DNA from: Endomicrobium sp.
GTDB taxonomy: Bacteria > Elusimicrobiota > Endomicrobiia > Endomicrobiales > Endomicrobiaceae
Reading direction: 5' to 3'
DNA length: 64,000 nt
NCBI GenBank assembly: GCA_031273925.1
Contig: JAISQW010000001.1
Coordinates: 113,944 to 177,943, forward strand
The notes under the pieces were generated by a model. It was not told the origin of the DNA, ran no database searches, and saw nothing but the letters and a program-made list of their open reading frames with translations. Positions 10,201 through 18,473 of this stretch are shown in pieces. Numbering within the stretch: the first letter of the stretch is position 1; the number at the start of each line of letters is the position of its first letter. The position numbers and the translations under genes were made by a program.

Positions 10201-10592
10201 GTATGATAATGTTATTAGGAATTGTTGCAAAAAATTCAATTCTTTTGGTTGATTATATACAACAACAAATGCATAAAGGCGTAAGCATAGATGATGCTAT
10301 AATACAAGCCGGTAGTATAAGATTAAGACCTATACTTATGACATCTTTTGCTTTGATTGCTGGTATGTTGCCTACTGCTCTTGGACTTTCTGAAGCAGGT
10401 AAATTTAGAAAAGGTATGGGAATTGTTGTAATAGGAGGTGTGATCAGTTCTACAATTCTTACATTGATTATTGTCCCAGCATTGTTTGAATATATGGATA
10501 ATTTAAGACACTTCTTACGTAGAATTATAGGTAGACCAAAAAAAAGAATTATTGATTTAAATAAAGATGAATTTAAAAATAAAATTTCTTGA
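7254..10592 (+). CDS. RND efflux transporter permease (AcrB/HAE1-like)
   Basis: Inner membrane proton-driven exporter. 1112 residues, within the family's range of about 1000-1100. Seen: N-terminal IKRPTFIVALLIIMLLLG, the porter-domain start NVRMFPDVDFPYVLIFTVYRGA, the conserved TM4 acidic pair in GLLIDDAIVVRENIFRHYE, a second membrane block from about residue 920 with IAGMFSVILVFMILASLYES, and GIVAKNSILLVDYI. Two large periplasmic loops flank a duplicated layout. The cytoplasmic linker around residues 500-580 is long and basic. It follows the TolC-like gene, and no adaptor gene is seen. Substrate cannot be predicted: drug, lipid or other. Confidence 0.92.
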   Translation: MNIAKFTIKRPTFIVALLIIMLLLGVTSFTKLNVRMFPDVDFPYVLIFTVYRGAGVSEVEQLITKPMEDTISGVSGLKHINSISEDGISILLNEFELSKNPDVATQEIRDKIHQIKPNLPRDIDEPVIIKADINSMPIISLSLKSKNMTVNELYDFADNIVSKDLTKISGVSRINIVGGTKKEIHVNVDKEKLRQHEFTLMSMASKIKMGSLNIPAGTINQNHQEINFKTIGEFKSIKAIEDVVLNFFGNDKPITVGNLANVTNGFESESSKARFDTKENGKIIYEQSLLLQIYKQAKCNDVIISDTIKKNIEQLNKKYKKINGKPHLTIIFDAANRIRANINDVKSTILEGIILSILIVYLFLGNWKSTFITALAIPNSLIGSFILIYIFGFSLNVLSLMALSLSIGLLIDDAIVVRENIFRHYESGSNPMKAAIDGTNEVTLAVIATTSTVIAVFLPIAFLGGIAGRFFREFALTVIFAVIISIIDALTIAPLLSTYIISDNKEKENIKSKHQKLVFGVLKFFTIDLVNKIFEFVKHLYIKIISFIIKKKFLNFKFHLFGKRCFTISWKIITLFITLFVFFETITLASKYIKISFMPYIESDEFNINIRAKPGTSLCKMDEYTKEIEQLIMNDKNIDFVSSVVGSNNLLINLSNESNIYVKLIPIKQYHISDIFSKKSKINNLMKRIHTSSEIKDYIRKILNKKYGKELEFSIVRQSLNNNNENEFIMELSGADANILYDFAKHLIQKYKTIIYLVDIQSNYKPGKPEVRIHPDPKKMINFGVDSVTIGNEVKAIINGVKAGKYRENGIEYDILVKFQNDQQNIEKNFSTIYVNNINNKLIKLKDVTTMEHTLCPTSIFKKNRAHFITIEGNISKGGTIGDVQKQALKLFNIEKSNPKYFSKWKNIVCNFSGNIENMHDMFKDIIIAGMFSVILVFMILASLYESVIIPLTIMIALPFAIIGGVISLLISNQSIDIFTLIGMIMLLGIVAKNSILLVDYIQQQMHKGVSIDDAIIQAGSIRLRPILMTSFALIAGMLPTALGLSEAGKFRKGMGIVVIGGVISSTILTLIIVPALFEYMDNLRHFLRRIIGRPKKRIIDLNKDEFKNKIS

Positions 10593-10679
10593 GTTTGACT
10601 TTATACAAAGTAATTTTATATAATCACTGTCTGTGGTGAAAATTTAAATTAAATAGTGTTATATAAGGTTTTGAAAAAC

Positions 10680-10940
10680 ATGATATATAAAAAGAGTGAA
10701 GTGGTTGAACAATACAGATTGCACGTAGTTGATACTGGTTCGACTGAAATTCAGATTGCTCTTCTTACTACTAGGATTAATTATCTTTCTAATCATTTTA
10801 AGAAGTCACCAAAAGATTTTGCTTCGCGTGTTGGATTTTTAAAAATGATAGGTAAAAGGAGAAGATTATTAAATTATATAAAAAAACATAATGCAACAAG
10901 ATATTTTTCTATATTAAAAAAATTAAATCTTAGAAAATAA
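10680..10940 (+). CDS. rpsO: 30S ribosomal protein S15
   Basis: Small-subunit protein that binds the 16S rRNA central domain. ATG 10680 gives 86 residues, close to the family's 88-89. The open frame could reach a GTG at 10656, but this adds a tail not found in S15, and AAGG upstream of 10680 serves as the ribosome site. Seen: DTGSTEIQIALLTTRINYL and the C-terminal KRRRLLNYIKKHNATRYF. It is followed by pnp in the classical rpsO-pnp arrangement with a 31-bp gap. Confidence 0.96.
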   Translation: MIYKKSEVVEQYRLHVVDTGSTEIQIALLTTRINYLSNHFKKSPKDFASRVGFLKMIGKRRRLLNYIKKHNATRYFSILKKLNLRK

Positions 10941-10971
10941 AATTATAATGATGTTATAGAGGAGTTAGAAT

Positions 10972-13056
10972 GTGGAGTATTTTCAGAAAGAAATAGAAAT
11001 TTCCGATAAAAAAATTATCATCGAACTTGGTAAAACAGCTAAACAAGCAAACGGTTCATGTATTATAAGATTTGGTGATACAACAGTTTTGGTTGTTGCA
11101 GTTGCTTCGATAGATCGTAAAGTTGATATAGATTTTATGCCTTTAACAGTTGATTATAGAGAAAGAACTTATGCTGCTGGAAAAATTCCTGGTGGATTTT
11201 TTAAAAGAGAAGCTAGACCAAAGGACAGTGAAATTTTGATAAGTAGACTTATAGATAGGAGTATTAGGCCAATTTTTCCTAAATATTGGAAAAACGATAC
11301 ATATATATCTGCTGTTGTTTTATCTCATGATGGAGAAAATAGTTCCGATATTATAGCTATTTTGGGAGCATCAATTGCATTATATACATCAGATTTGCCT
11401 TTTAGTATACCAATAGCTTCTGTAAGAATAGGAAAAATAAATAACAAATTTGTTGTAAATCCATCAATTTCTAGTCAAAAAACATCAAGTACATTAGACT
11501 TAGTTGTAAGTGGTACTGAAAGTGCTATAACAATGGTTGAAGCTGGAGCGTATGAAATTTCAGAATCTGAAATGCTTGAAGCTTTGGATATTGCAAAGGA
11601 AACAATACAAAAAATATGTATTTTTCAAAAATCTTTACCTGTTTTTAAAACTAAAAAAGTAATTGATGAATCTATACAAGAAAATTATGCAATCAAAGAA
11701 GATATTGAGACAGTTATAATGTCAGAAGCTAAAGATTTTTTAAATTTAAACAAAATAAATAATGACAAAATAAAATTGTGGAATATTTTTAAAAGTGATA
11801 CACTTCAAAAGTTTATACAAAAATATCCAGAGAAGTCTTTATTTGAAATTAATGATATTTTTGAGAGAGTTTTTTCTAGATTAATGAGAGAATTTATTTT
11901 AAATAAAAAGATTCGTATGGATGGTCGTGAATTAAAAGAAGTAAGATCTATAGCTTGTGAAATTGATGTACTTCCTAGAGTGCATGGTTCAAGTTTGTTT
12001 ACAAGAGGTCAAACGCAAGTTTTAGCTACTGTAACATTAGGTACACCATGTGATATGCAAACTATGGATGAACTTACAGATGAGTATAAAGAGTCATTTA
12101 TGCTTCATTATAATTTCCCTGGTTTTGCTACTGGGGAACCCAGAGGTGAAAAATCAGTTAGTAGAAGAGAAATTGGACATGGTAATTTAGCTAAAAAAGC
12201 TTTAAGACCTATTTTACCTGATAAATGTGATTTTGAATATACTATAAGAATAGTATCAGACGTTTTAGAATCTAATGGATCATCATCAATGGCATCTGTT
12301 TGTGGTGGATCTCTTGCTCTGTTTAATGCTGGTATACCTGTAAAATCAAGTTGTGCTGGTATTGCTATGGGTCTTATAAAAGAAAATGAAAAATATGTTA
12401 TATTGACAGATATTAATGGATTAGAAGATCATTTTGGTGATATGGATCTTAAAGTTGCTGGTACAAGAAAAGGTATTACTGCACTTCAGATGGATATTAA
12501 AATTTCAGGTATTACAACTGAAATTTTAATGCAGGTTCTTTGCCAAGCAAAACTGGGAAGATTTTTTATATTAGATAAAATGGATGAATTAATTTTGGTT
12601 CCAAAAAATAATCTTTCAACTTTTGCTCCACGCATGGTAACTCTATCTATATCACCTGATAAAATAGGTGAACTTATAGGACCTGGTGGAAAGAATATAA
12701 GAAAATTGCAAGACGAATATAATGTTAAAATAGATATTGATGAGATGGGTAAAGTTTTTATTTCTGGTTTTAATTCAGATGATGTTAATGCTACAAAAGA
12801 ATATGTTGAAGCTATTATGGTAGAAGCTGTAGTTGGGGCTATATATGATGCAAAAATTACAAAAATAATGATATTTGGAGCCTTTGCAGAAATTTTACCA
12901 GGCAAAGAAGGTTTGATACATATTTCTCAATTATCAAATCATCATACAAAAAGAGTAAAAGATGTTGTAAAAGAAGGTGATATAGTCAAAGTAAAGGTGA
13001 TAGAAATAGATAAACAAGGTAGAATAAACTTAAGTATTAAAGCAGTTAGTTGTTAA
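10972..13056 (+). CDS. pnp: Polyribonucleotide nucleotidyltransferase (PNPase)
   Basis: Phosphorolytic 3'-5' exoribonuclease of the RNA degradosome; it also degrades rRNA fragments and can add tails. 694 residues, full length. It starts at GTG 10972 (GAGGAG ribosome site at 10959-10964); an ATG two bases earlier is out of frame. Seen: MEYFQKEIEI start, first RNase PH core with YRERTYAAGKIPGGFFKREA, second core with FPGFATGEPRGEKSVSRREI and NGSSSMASVCGGSLALFNAG, then a KH domain (IGPGGKNIRKLQDEY) and an S1 domain (FGAFAEILPGKEGLIHISQL). The frame is intact. Confidence 0.97.
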   Translation: MEYFQKEIEISDKKIIIELGKTAKQANGSCIIRFGDTTVLVVAVASIDRKVDIDFMPLTVDYRERTYAAGKIPGGFFKREARPKDSEILISRLIDRSIRPIFPKYWKNDTYISAVVLSHDGENSSDIIAILGASIALYTSDLPFSIPIASVRIGKINNKFVVNPSISSQKTSSTLDLVVSGTESAITMVEAGAYEISESEMLEALDIAKETIQKICIFQKSLPVFKTKKVIDESIQENYAIKEDIETVIMSEAKDFLNLNKINNDKIKLWNIFKSDTLQKFIQKYPEKSLFEINDIFERVFSRLMREFILNKKIRMDGRELKEVRSIACEIDVLPRVHGSSLFTRGQTQVLATVTLGTPCDMQTMDELTDEYKESFMLHYNFPGFATGEPRGEKSVSRREIGHGNLAKKALRPILPDKCDFEYTIRIVSDVLESNGSSSMASVCGGSLALFNAGIPVKSSCAGIAMGLIKENEKYVILTDINGLEDHFGDMDLKVAGTRKGITALQMDIKISGITTEILMQVLCQAKLGRFFILDKMDELILVPKNNLSTFAPRMVTLSISPDKIGELIGPGGKNIRKLQDEYNVKIDIDEMGKVFISGFNSDDVNATKEYVEAIMVEAVVGAIYDAKITKIMIFGAFAEILPGKEGLIHISQLSNHHTKRVKDVVKEGDIVKVKVIEIDKQGRINLSIKAVSC

Positions 13057-13088
13057 TAATATTTTAAATCTAACATTAAATTTTATAT

Positions 13089-13529
13089 ATGATTGATATC
13101 CAAAAAGATAAAGTAAAAACTTTATATGAAGTAATGAAAGATGATGAAATTCAAGAACTTGAAGTAGTTAATTCTGGTGAATATAGTATTTATATAAAAC
13201 GTAAATGTAATAAAAATGCAGATGATTCTGATTTGTATAATCGTCAACATTTAAAAGCACAAGAAAAATTAGATAAAAAAAAGATAACAACGGAAACTAT
13301 AAAATCACCAATAGCTGGTATCTTTTATGCATCATCAACATTATCATATCATATATCTACAAAAGAAGGAGATATTGTTGAAGTCGGTAAAACTTTATGT
13401 ATAATTGAAGCGATGAAGGCAATGAATGAAATAAAAGCTACTTCTAAAGTAATGATATTAAAAATATTATCAAAAAGTGGTGAATTTGTAACTGAAGGAC
13501 AAGACTTATTTGAAGTTGAAAAATTGTAA
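13089..13529 (+). CDS. accB: Biotin carboxyl carrier protein of acetyl-CoA carboxylase
   Basis: Carries biotin for malonyl-CoA formation, the first step of fatty acid synthesis. 146 residues. An N-terminal helical part is followed by a charged linker and the biotinyl domain: IKSPIAGIFYASS, then the biotinylation site IIEAMKAMNEIKA (canonical EAMKLM has A in place of L here). The C-terminal strand GEFVTEGQDLFEVE completes the barrel. No accC lies beside it, so the carboxylase partner must be elsewhere. No clear Shine-Dalgarno upstream. A decarboxylase biotin carrier is less likely, given the AccB-like N-terminus and length. Confidence 0.88.
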   Translation: MIDIQKDKVKTLYEVMKDDEIQELEVVNSGEYSIYIKRKCNKNADDSDLYNRQHLKAQEKLDKKKITTETIKSPIAGIFYASSTLSYHISTKEGDIVEVGKTLCIIEAMKAMNEIKATSKVMILKILSKSGEFVTEGQDLFEVEKL

Positions 13530-13538
13530 CTTTTCAAA

Positions 13539-15572
13539 GTGAAAAAATACAAAAATCAAAAAAATATTACAATAAATATAAAGAAAGTTATTTTTTTATG
13601 TTTTATAACAGTATTAACTTTTTTTATATTTATTGTGCCAAGTAAAGTTGGAGTGATAGGTAGAACGTTTTATGTTATTTTATTTTTTTTGTTTGGAACA
13701 ACATCATATGTTTTACCATTTATATTTTCTTGGTTTTGCTTTATACATGTTATAAAAAATCCACAAAGTGTGTTAACATTAATAGGAAAATTTGATTTTA
13801 TATGGTCAACTATTTGGTTAATCTTATTGTCTGTATTTATTGAATCTATACATTTTATATTTAAATTGAGAATTTATGGTGGTATTATCGGATTGAAATT
13901 ATTTACTTTTCTTAAAGAGCTTTTTGGTATTTGGTTTGTTTTTTTTGTAATTATTACTGCACTTATAATTTTATGTATAAAATTCTTAAAAAATTTAAAT
14001 AAATTTTTTATACAAAAACCTCAGAATAATTTTGAGATAACACATCCAAATCCAAAATTATCTTCTAAAATTTTAAAACGTAATCAACAAGAAAAATATT
14101 TAACTTCTTCTAATGCAGTATCTAAAAAAAATATTAATAATATTAAATATGAACTTCCTTCTGTTAATTTATTACATAACGTTCCTTTACAAAGTTTTAC
14201 AAAAAATAAATCTTTAAGAATGGCAACACTTTTAAAAAAAACTCTTGCAGATTTTAATATTAGGGCAGAAATTCAAAATATTATACACGGCCCAATTGTA
14301 ACAAGGTATGATTTGGTTTTGGCACCTGGGACAAGAATACAAAGTATAGTAAATATTTCAGATAATATTTCATTAATAATGCGTACATCATCTATAAGAA
14401 TTATTCCTATACCAGAAAAAGCTGTTGTTGGTATAGAAGTATCTAATCATTCAAAAATTTTTGTAAGATTAAAAGAAATTTTTGAAAGTAGTGTTTTTAA
14501 AAATTCAGAATCTCTTCTTACTTTGGCTTTGGGAAAAACAATAGATGGATTTACTTATGTAACTAATTTAACTTTAATGCCACACATTTTAATAGCTGGT
14601 GCTACTGGTACTGGTAAAAGTATGGCGCTACATGCAATAATACTCTCTATTTTATATAAAGCTCGTCCAGATGAAGTAAAATTTATACTTATTGATCCAA
14701 AACGTGTTGAAATGACAATATATAAAAATATTCCACATTTATATAATCCTTGTGTAAAAGCTGATTTAGCGAATGTTATAACATCTCCAAAAGAAGCTGT
14801 AATGGTATTAAAAAAACTTGTTAAAGTAATGGAAGAAAGATATGTTAAATTTTCAAAAGTTATGGCAAAAAATATTGAAATTTATAATAATAAAATGGCA
14901 AAAAATAGTGGTGATAAAGAATTTTATATTGTAGTAATAATAGACGAATTATCTGATTTGATACTTACAATGCGAAAAGAAATAGAATGTTATATACAAC
15001 GTTTAGCACAAATGTCAAGAGCAGTTGGAATACATTTAATTCTCGCTACACAAAGACCTTCAGTTAATGTTATAACTGGTGTTATTAAAGCTAATTTCCC
15101 ATCTAGATTATCACTGAAAACTACATCTAAAATTGATTCAAGAATAATTTTAGATACGCTTGGTGCTGAATCATTAATTGGAAATGGTGATATGTTATTT
15201 TTACCTACTGGCAAAACACAGCCTATACATCTTCAAGGAGTTTATATTTCATCGGCAGAAATAGATGATATTATATCATTTATAAATAATCAAAATTTTC
15301 CAAATTCATATAATGTAATTATTGAACATAATATGAAAAATAATTTTGATGATAATGAAAAAATAACAAAAGATTTGATTTTTTCTTTAAAACTTATAAA
15401 TGAACGTAAACGAATATCTCAAGATTTACTGAGAGCGAATTTAGGCAGTTCTGCAAAAGCAACAAATATATTAAGTATTCTTGAAACAAAAGGCTTTGTA
15501 TTTAAACCTAATGGTATGAATAAATGGTGTATAAATTTTGATAAGGTAAAAGCATTTTTATCAAAATTGTAA
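13539..15572 (+). CDS. ftsK: DNA translocase FtsK
   Basis: Septal DNA pump that clears the chromosome terminus from the division plane and activates Xer recombination at dif. 677 residues, on the short side because the linker is short (about 70 residues). GTG start at 13539. Seen: about four membrane segments in residues 15-155, alpha/beta motor with Walker A GATGTGKS, LIDPKRVEM, Walker B VVIIDELSDL, and LILATQRPSVNVITG; the C-terminal winged-helix gamma domain (DLLRANLGSSAKATNILSIL) recognises polar DNA motifs. A dif-like site lies only about 4 kb downstream. Confidence 0.96.
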   Translation: MKKYKNQKNITINIKKVIFLCFITVLTFFIFIVPSKVGVIGRTFYVILFFLFGTTSYVLPFIFSWFCFIHVIKNPQSVLTLIGKFDFIWSTIWLILLSVFIESIHFIFKLRIYGGIIGLKLFTFLKELFGIWFVFFVIITALIILCIKFLKNLNKFFIQKPQNNFEITHPNPKLSSKILKRNQQEKYLTSSNAVSKKNINNIKYELPSVNLLHNVPLQSFTKNKSLRMATLLKKTLADFNIRAEIQNIIHGPIVTRYDLVLAPGTRIQSIVNISDNISLIMRTSSIRIIPIPEKAVVGIEVSNHSKIFVRLKEIFESSVFKNSESLLTLALGKTIDGFTYVTNLTLMPHILIAGATGTGKSMALHAIILSILYKARPDEVKFILIDPKRVEMTIYKNIPHLYNPCVKADLANVITSPKEAVMVLKKLVKVMEERYVKFSKVMAKNIEIYNNKMAKNSGDKEFYIVVIIDELSDLILTMRKEIECYIQRLAQMSRAVGIHLILATQRPSVNVITGVIKANFPSRLSLKTTSKIDSRIILDTLGAESLIGNGDMLFLPTGKTQPIHLQGVYISSAEIDDIISFINNQNFPNSYNVIIEHNMKNNFDDNEKITKDLIFSLKLINERKRISQDLLRANLGSSAKATNILSILETKGFVFKPNGMNKWCINFDKVKAFLSKL

Positions 15573-15633
15573 ATAATAAATTTACTTTTTTAACGATAAT
15601 TACTACAAATAATTTAAATATTTTTTAATAAAA

Positions 15634-16215
15634 ATGAACTTAGCAAATAAACTTACTATAATAAGAATATGCATAATTCCATTTTATGTTTTATTTATTG
15701 AACTTAATACGTTTTATAGTAACGTATTTGCATTGATTCTTTTTTGTATTGCATCTGTAACTGATTTTTTTGATGGACATATAGCTAGAAAAAATAAAAT
15801 TACTACATCATTAGGTATATTTTTAGATCCAATTGCTGATAAATTATTAATATCTGCAGCTTTTATATGTTTTGTTGGTATTCCAGTTCTTGGTATTGCA
15901 TCTTGGATGGTTATTACGATTGTATCTAGAGAAATTTTAATTGTAGGTCTTCGTTCTTTTGCAGCTTATAAAAATATAATAGTCCCAGCTGAACAATTAG
16001 GAAAAATTAAAACTACTCTTCAAACTATTGTAATAGTAATAATTATGATGGTTTTAATATTAGATATATATCTAATAACACCTAATAATCATAAAGACAT
16101 TATATTAGTATATATATTAAAAAAAATACCATTTTGGTTAACTCTTTTTACAACAATTTTTACATTCTTTTCTGGTATAAGTTATATATTAAAATATAAG
16201 AAAATATTACAATGA
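15634..16215 (+). CDS. pgsA: CDP-diacylglycerol-glycerol-3-phosphate phosphatidyltransferase
   Basis: Integral membrane enzyme making phosphatidylglycerophosphate. 193 residues. The CDP-alcohol phosphotransferase signature is complete: DFFDGHIARKN followed by GIFLDPIADK, with all four Asp in place. Start MNLANKLTIIRI is typical for PgsA. It overlaps pgpA by 4 bp (ATGA), so the two consecutive steps of phosphatidylglycerol synthesis are translationally coupled. Confidence 0.93.
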   Translation: MNLANKLTIIRICIIPFYVLFIELNTFYSNVFALILFCIASVTDFFDGHIARKNKITTSLGIFLDPIADKLLISAAFICFVGIPVLGIASWMVITIVSREILIVGLRSFAAYKNIIVPAEQLGKIKTTLQTIVIVIIMMVLILDIYLITPNNHKDIILVYILKKIPFWLTLFTTIFTFFSGISYILKYKKILQ

Positions 16216-16685
16216 AAAGAATAATAGTGTTTTTTTCATCTGGATTTTATATAGGATATATAAAATTTGCTTCAGGTACATTTGGTAGTTTACTTGGCCT
16301 TTTGTTTTGGATTTTATTTGTACAGTGTAACACATATAGTTATCATTTTTTATATCTTGGAGGAATATTTATATTTTCTATTTTACTTTCTTATATAGCT
16401 GAAAAAGTTTATGATGTTAAAGATGATTGTAAAATAATCATAGATGAAATTTGTGGATTATGGTTTGCCTTAGCATTTTTACCAAAAAATTTTTATTTTT
16501 TGACTACAGGTTTTTTGGTTTTTAGGTTATTTGATATAACAAAACCTTTTTTTATAAAAACATCTCAAAAATTGAATGGAGGATTTGGAATAGTAATAGA
16601 TGATGTGTTAGCAGGAATTTTAACAAATATAGTATTGCATTTTAGTAAAATAATATACTATAAATATAAGCAATTATTTTTTTAA
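16212..16685 (+). CDS. pgpA: Phosphatidylglycerophosphatase A
   Basis: Removes the phosphate from phosphatidylglycerophosphate to give phosphatidylglycerol. 157 residues, the usual length. Seen: SGFYIGYIKFASGTFGSLLG at the N-terminus, the acidic IIDEICGLW motif, FRLFDITKPF and the C-terminal GGFGIVIDDVLAGI with the catalytic Asp residues. Three to four hydrophobic segments. Starts inside the pgsA stop codon. Confidence 0.93.
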   Translation: MKRIIVFFSSGFYIGYIKFASGTFGSLLGLLFWILFVQCNTYSYHFLYLGGIFIFSILLSYIAEKVYDVKDDCKIIIDEICGLWFALAFLPKNFYFLTTGFLVFRLFDITKPFFIKTSQKLNGGFGIVIDDVLAGILTNIVLHFSKIIYYKYKQLFF

Positions 16686-16717
16686 AAAAATATATAAATA
16701 AGGGAATTTTAAAAATT

Positions 16718-17341
16718 ATGTTAAAAATTCATAAAATAATATCCGGAAATTTAGAAGAAAATTGTTATGTGATTTATGATTCAAAAACTTTAAATTCAAT
16801 GATTATAGATCCTGGAGAAAACGGTCACCAGATTATTTCAGAAATTAAAAAAAATGGATTCAAACCAGAAATTATTATTAATACTCATGGTCACTATGAC
16901 CATATATTTTCTGATGATAAAATACGTTCTGAATTTAAAATCCCATTAGCCATACATAAAAATGAAACTTCAATGCTTTATGACACTTATAAAAATGGAT
17001 CTAAAATATTTGGATCACCTTTAATTATTAAAAAACCCGATATTTTATTTGAATTTGAACAAAAAGTAAAATTATCTTTTGCAACTTTTAAAGTCATACA
17101 TACTCCAGGCCATACAAAAGGCAGTATATGTTTACTGTTTAAAAACTTTTTAATTACGGGTGATACTATATTCGCTGGTACAATAGGTAGAACAGATCTG
17201 TATGATGGTAATAATGAAGAAATGATGAAATCTATTTTTAAATTAAAAATGATAAAACCATCTAATGTTGATATTTATCCTGGTCATGGACAAAAAACAA
17301 ATTTATCAAACGAATTAAAATATAATGTATATTTAAAGTAA
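16718..17341 (+). CDS. MBL-fold metallohydrolase (glyoxalase II-like)
   Basis: Zinc hydrolase of the glyoxalase II/YcbL type. 207 residues. Metal ligands are visible: THGHYDHI (HxHxDH), then HTPGHTKGS with the next His, GDTIFAGTIGRTDL with the bridging Asp, and YPGHG for the last His. There is no C-terminal HAGH domain, so true glutathione-thioester activity is doubtful. The stop codon shares one base with the start of the decarboxylase gene behind it, so they are co-transcribed, but a shared pathway is not evident. Confidence 0.82.
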   Translation: MLKIHKIISGNLEENCYVIYDSKTLNSMIIDPGENGHQIISEIKKNGFKPEIIINTHGHYDHIFSDDKIRSEFKIPLAIHKNETSMLYDTYKNGSKIFGSPLIIKKPDILFEFEQKVKLSFATFKVIHTPGHTKGSICLLFKNFLITGDTIFAGTIGRTDLYDGNNEEMMKSIFKLKMIKPSNVDIYPGHGQKTNLSNELKYNVYLK

Positions 17342-18447
17342 TGAATAAAAAAATAAAAACACCTTACTATATTATTGATGAAAATAAATTGCTAAATAAT
17401 CTCAAAAAAATAGAATATATAAAAACTAATAGTGGAGCTAAATTAGTTTTAGCGTTAAAATGTTTTTCTACACTTGCAGTTTTTGATTTAATGAGTAAAT
17501 ATATGGATGGTACAACAAGTAGTTCATTGTACGAAGCAAAACTTGGCTATGATTATTTCGGCAAAGAAACTCATGTGTTTAGTGTAGCATATTGTGAAAA
17601 TGACATTGAAATATTAAAAAGTATTTGCAGTAAAATTATATTTAATTCTATCTCACAACTTAACATATTTTACAACAAAGTAAAACATGTTAAATTAGGT
17701 CTTAGAATAAATCCTGGTTTTGGTTTTTCACAATTTGATTTGGCTAATTCTACAAGAAAGTATTCTAGACTTGGTGTAACATCTGAAAATGAAATAATAT
17801 CTGTTTTAAATAAAATAAGCGGAGTAATGTTTCATTATAACTGTGAAAATGACAATTTTAAAATTTTTGAATATATGTTTGATAAAATAATTGTGAAATA
17901 TGAACAAATTTTCAAAAAAATTAAATGGGTTAGTTTTGGTGGTGGATTATATTTTACAAAAGAGAAATATCCATTAGATAAATTTTGTGAAAAACTAGAG
18001 AATTTTAGTAAAAAATATAATATTCAAGTTTATTTAGAACCTGGCGAATCATCAATTTTAAACATTGGTGAACTTGTGACAACTGTTTTAGATATTGTTA
18101 AAAATGTTAAAAATATTGCAATTGTTGATGCATCTATTGAGGCCCATATGCCTGATTTACTTATATATAGAACATCTGCAAAAATTGATGCAAAAAGTGG
18201 TAAAAATGAATATATTATTGCTGGAAATTCTTGCCTTGCAGGTGATATTTTTGGAAAATATAAATTATCACGTAAACTTAAAATTGGTAGTATAATACGT
18301 TTTATCGATGCTGCTGGATATACAATAGTTAAAAAAAATTGGTTCAATGGTGTTGCTATGCCATCAATTATTATTAAAAGACTTAACGGAAAAATAGAAA
18401 TGGTAAGAAAATTTTCATATTATGATTTTTTAAAAAATTTATCATAA
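17341..18447 (+). CDS. nspC: Carboxynorspermidine/carboxyspermidine decarboxylase
   Basis: PLP-dependent, alanine-racemase-fold decarboxylase that performs the last step of the aspartate-semialdehyde route to norspermidine or spermidine. 368 residues. Seen: TPYYIIDENKLLNNL start, the PLP lysine in LALKCFST, GLRINPGFG, VSFGGGLYFTKEKYP, EPGES, and the substrate loop ANSCLAGD-like segment (GNSCLAGDIFG). Starts at ATG 17341 overlapping the previous stop. The dehydrogenase partner follows 26 bp downstream. Whether the product is spermidine or norspermidine cannot be told from sequence. Confidence 0.9.
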   Translation: MNKKIKTPYYIIDENKLLNNLKKIEYIKTNSGAKLVLALKCFSTLAVFDLMSKYMDGTTSSSLYEAKLGYDYFGKETHVFSVAYCENDIEILKSICSKIIFNSISQLNIFYNKVKHVKLGLRINPGFGFSQFDLANSTRKYSRLGVTSENEIISVLNKISGVMFHYNCENDNFKIFEYMFDKIIVKYEQIFKKIKWVSFGGGLYFTKEKYPLDKFCEKLENFSKKYNIQVYLEPGESSILNIGELVTTVLDIVKNVKNIAIVDASIEAHMPDLLIYRTSAKIDAKSGKNEYIIAGNSCLAGDIFGKYKLSRKLKIGSIIRFIDAAGYTIVKKNWFNGVAMPSIIIKRLNGKIEMVRKFSYYDFLKNLS

Positions 18448-18473
18448 ATAATATTTAGAGGTTTACAAAAAAA

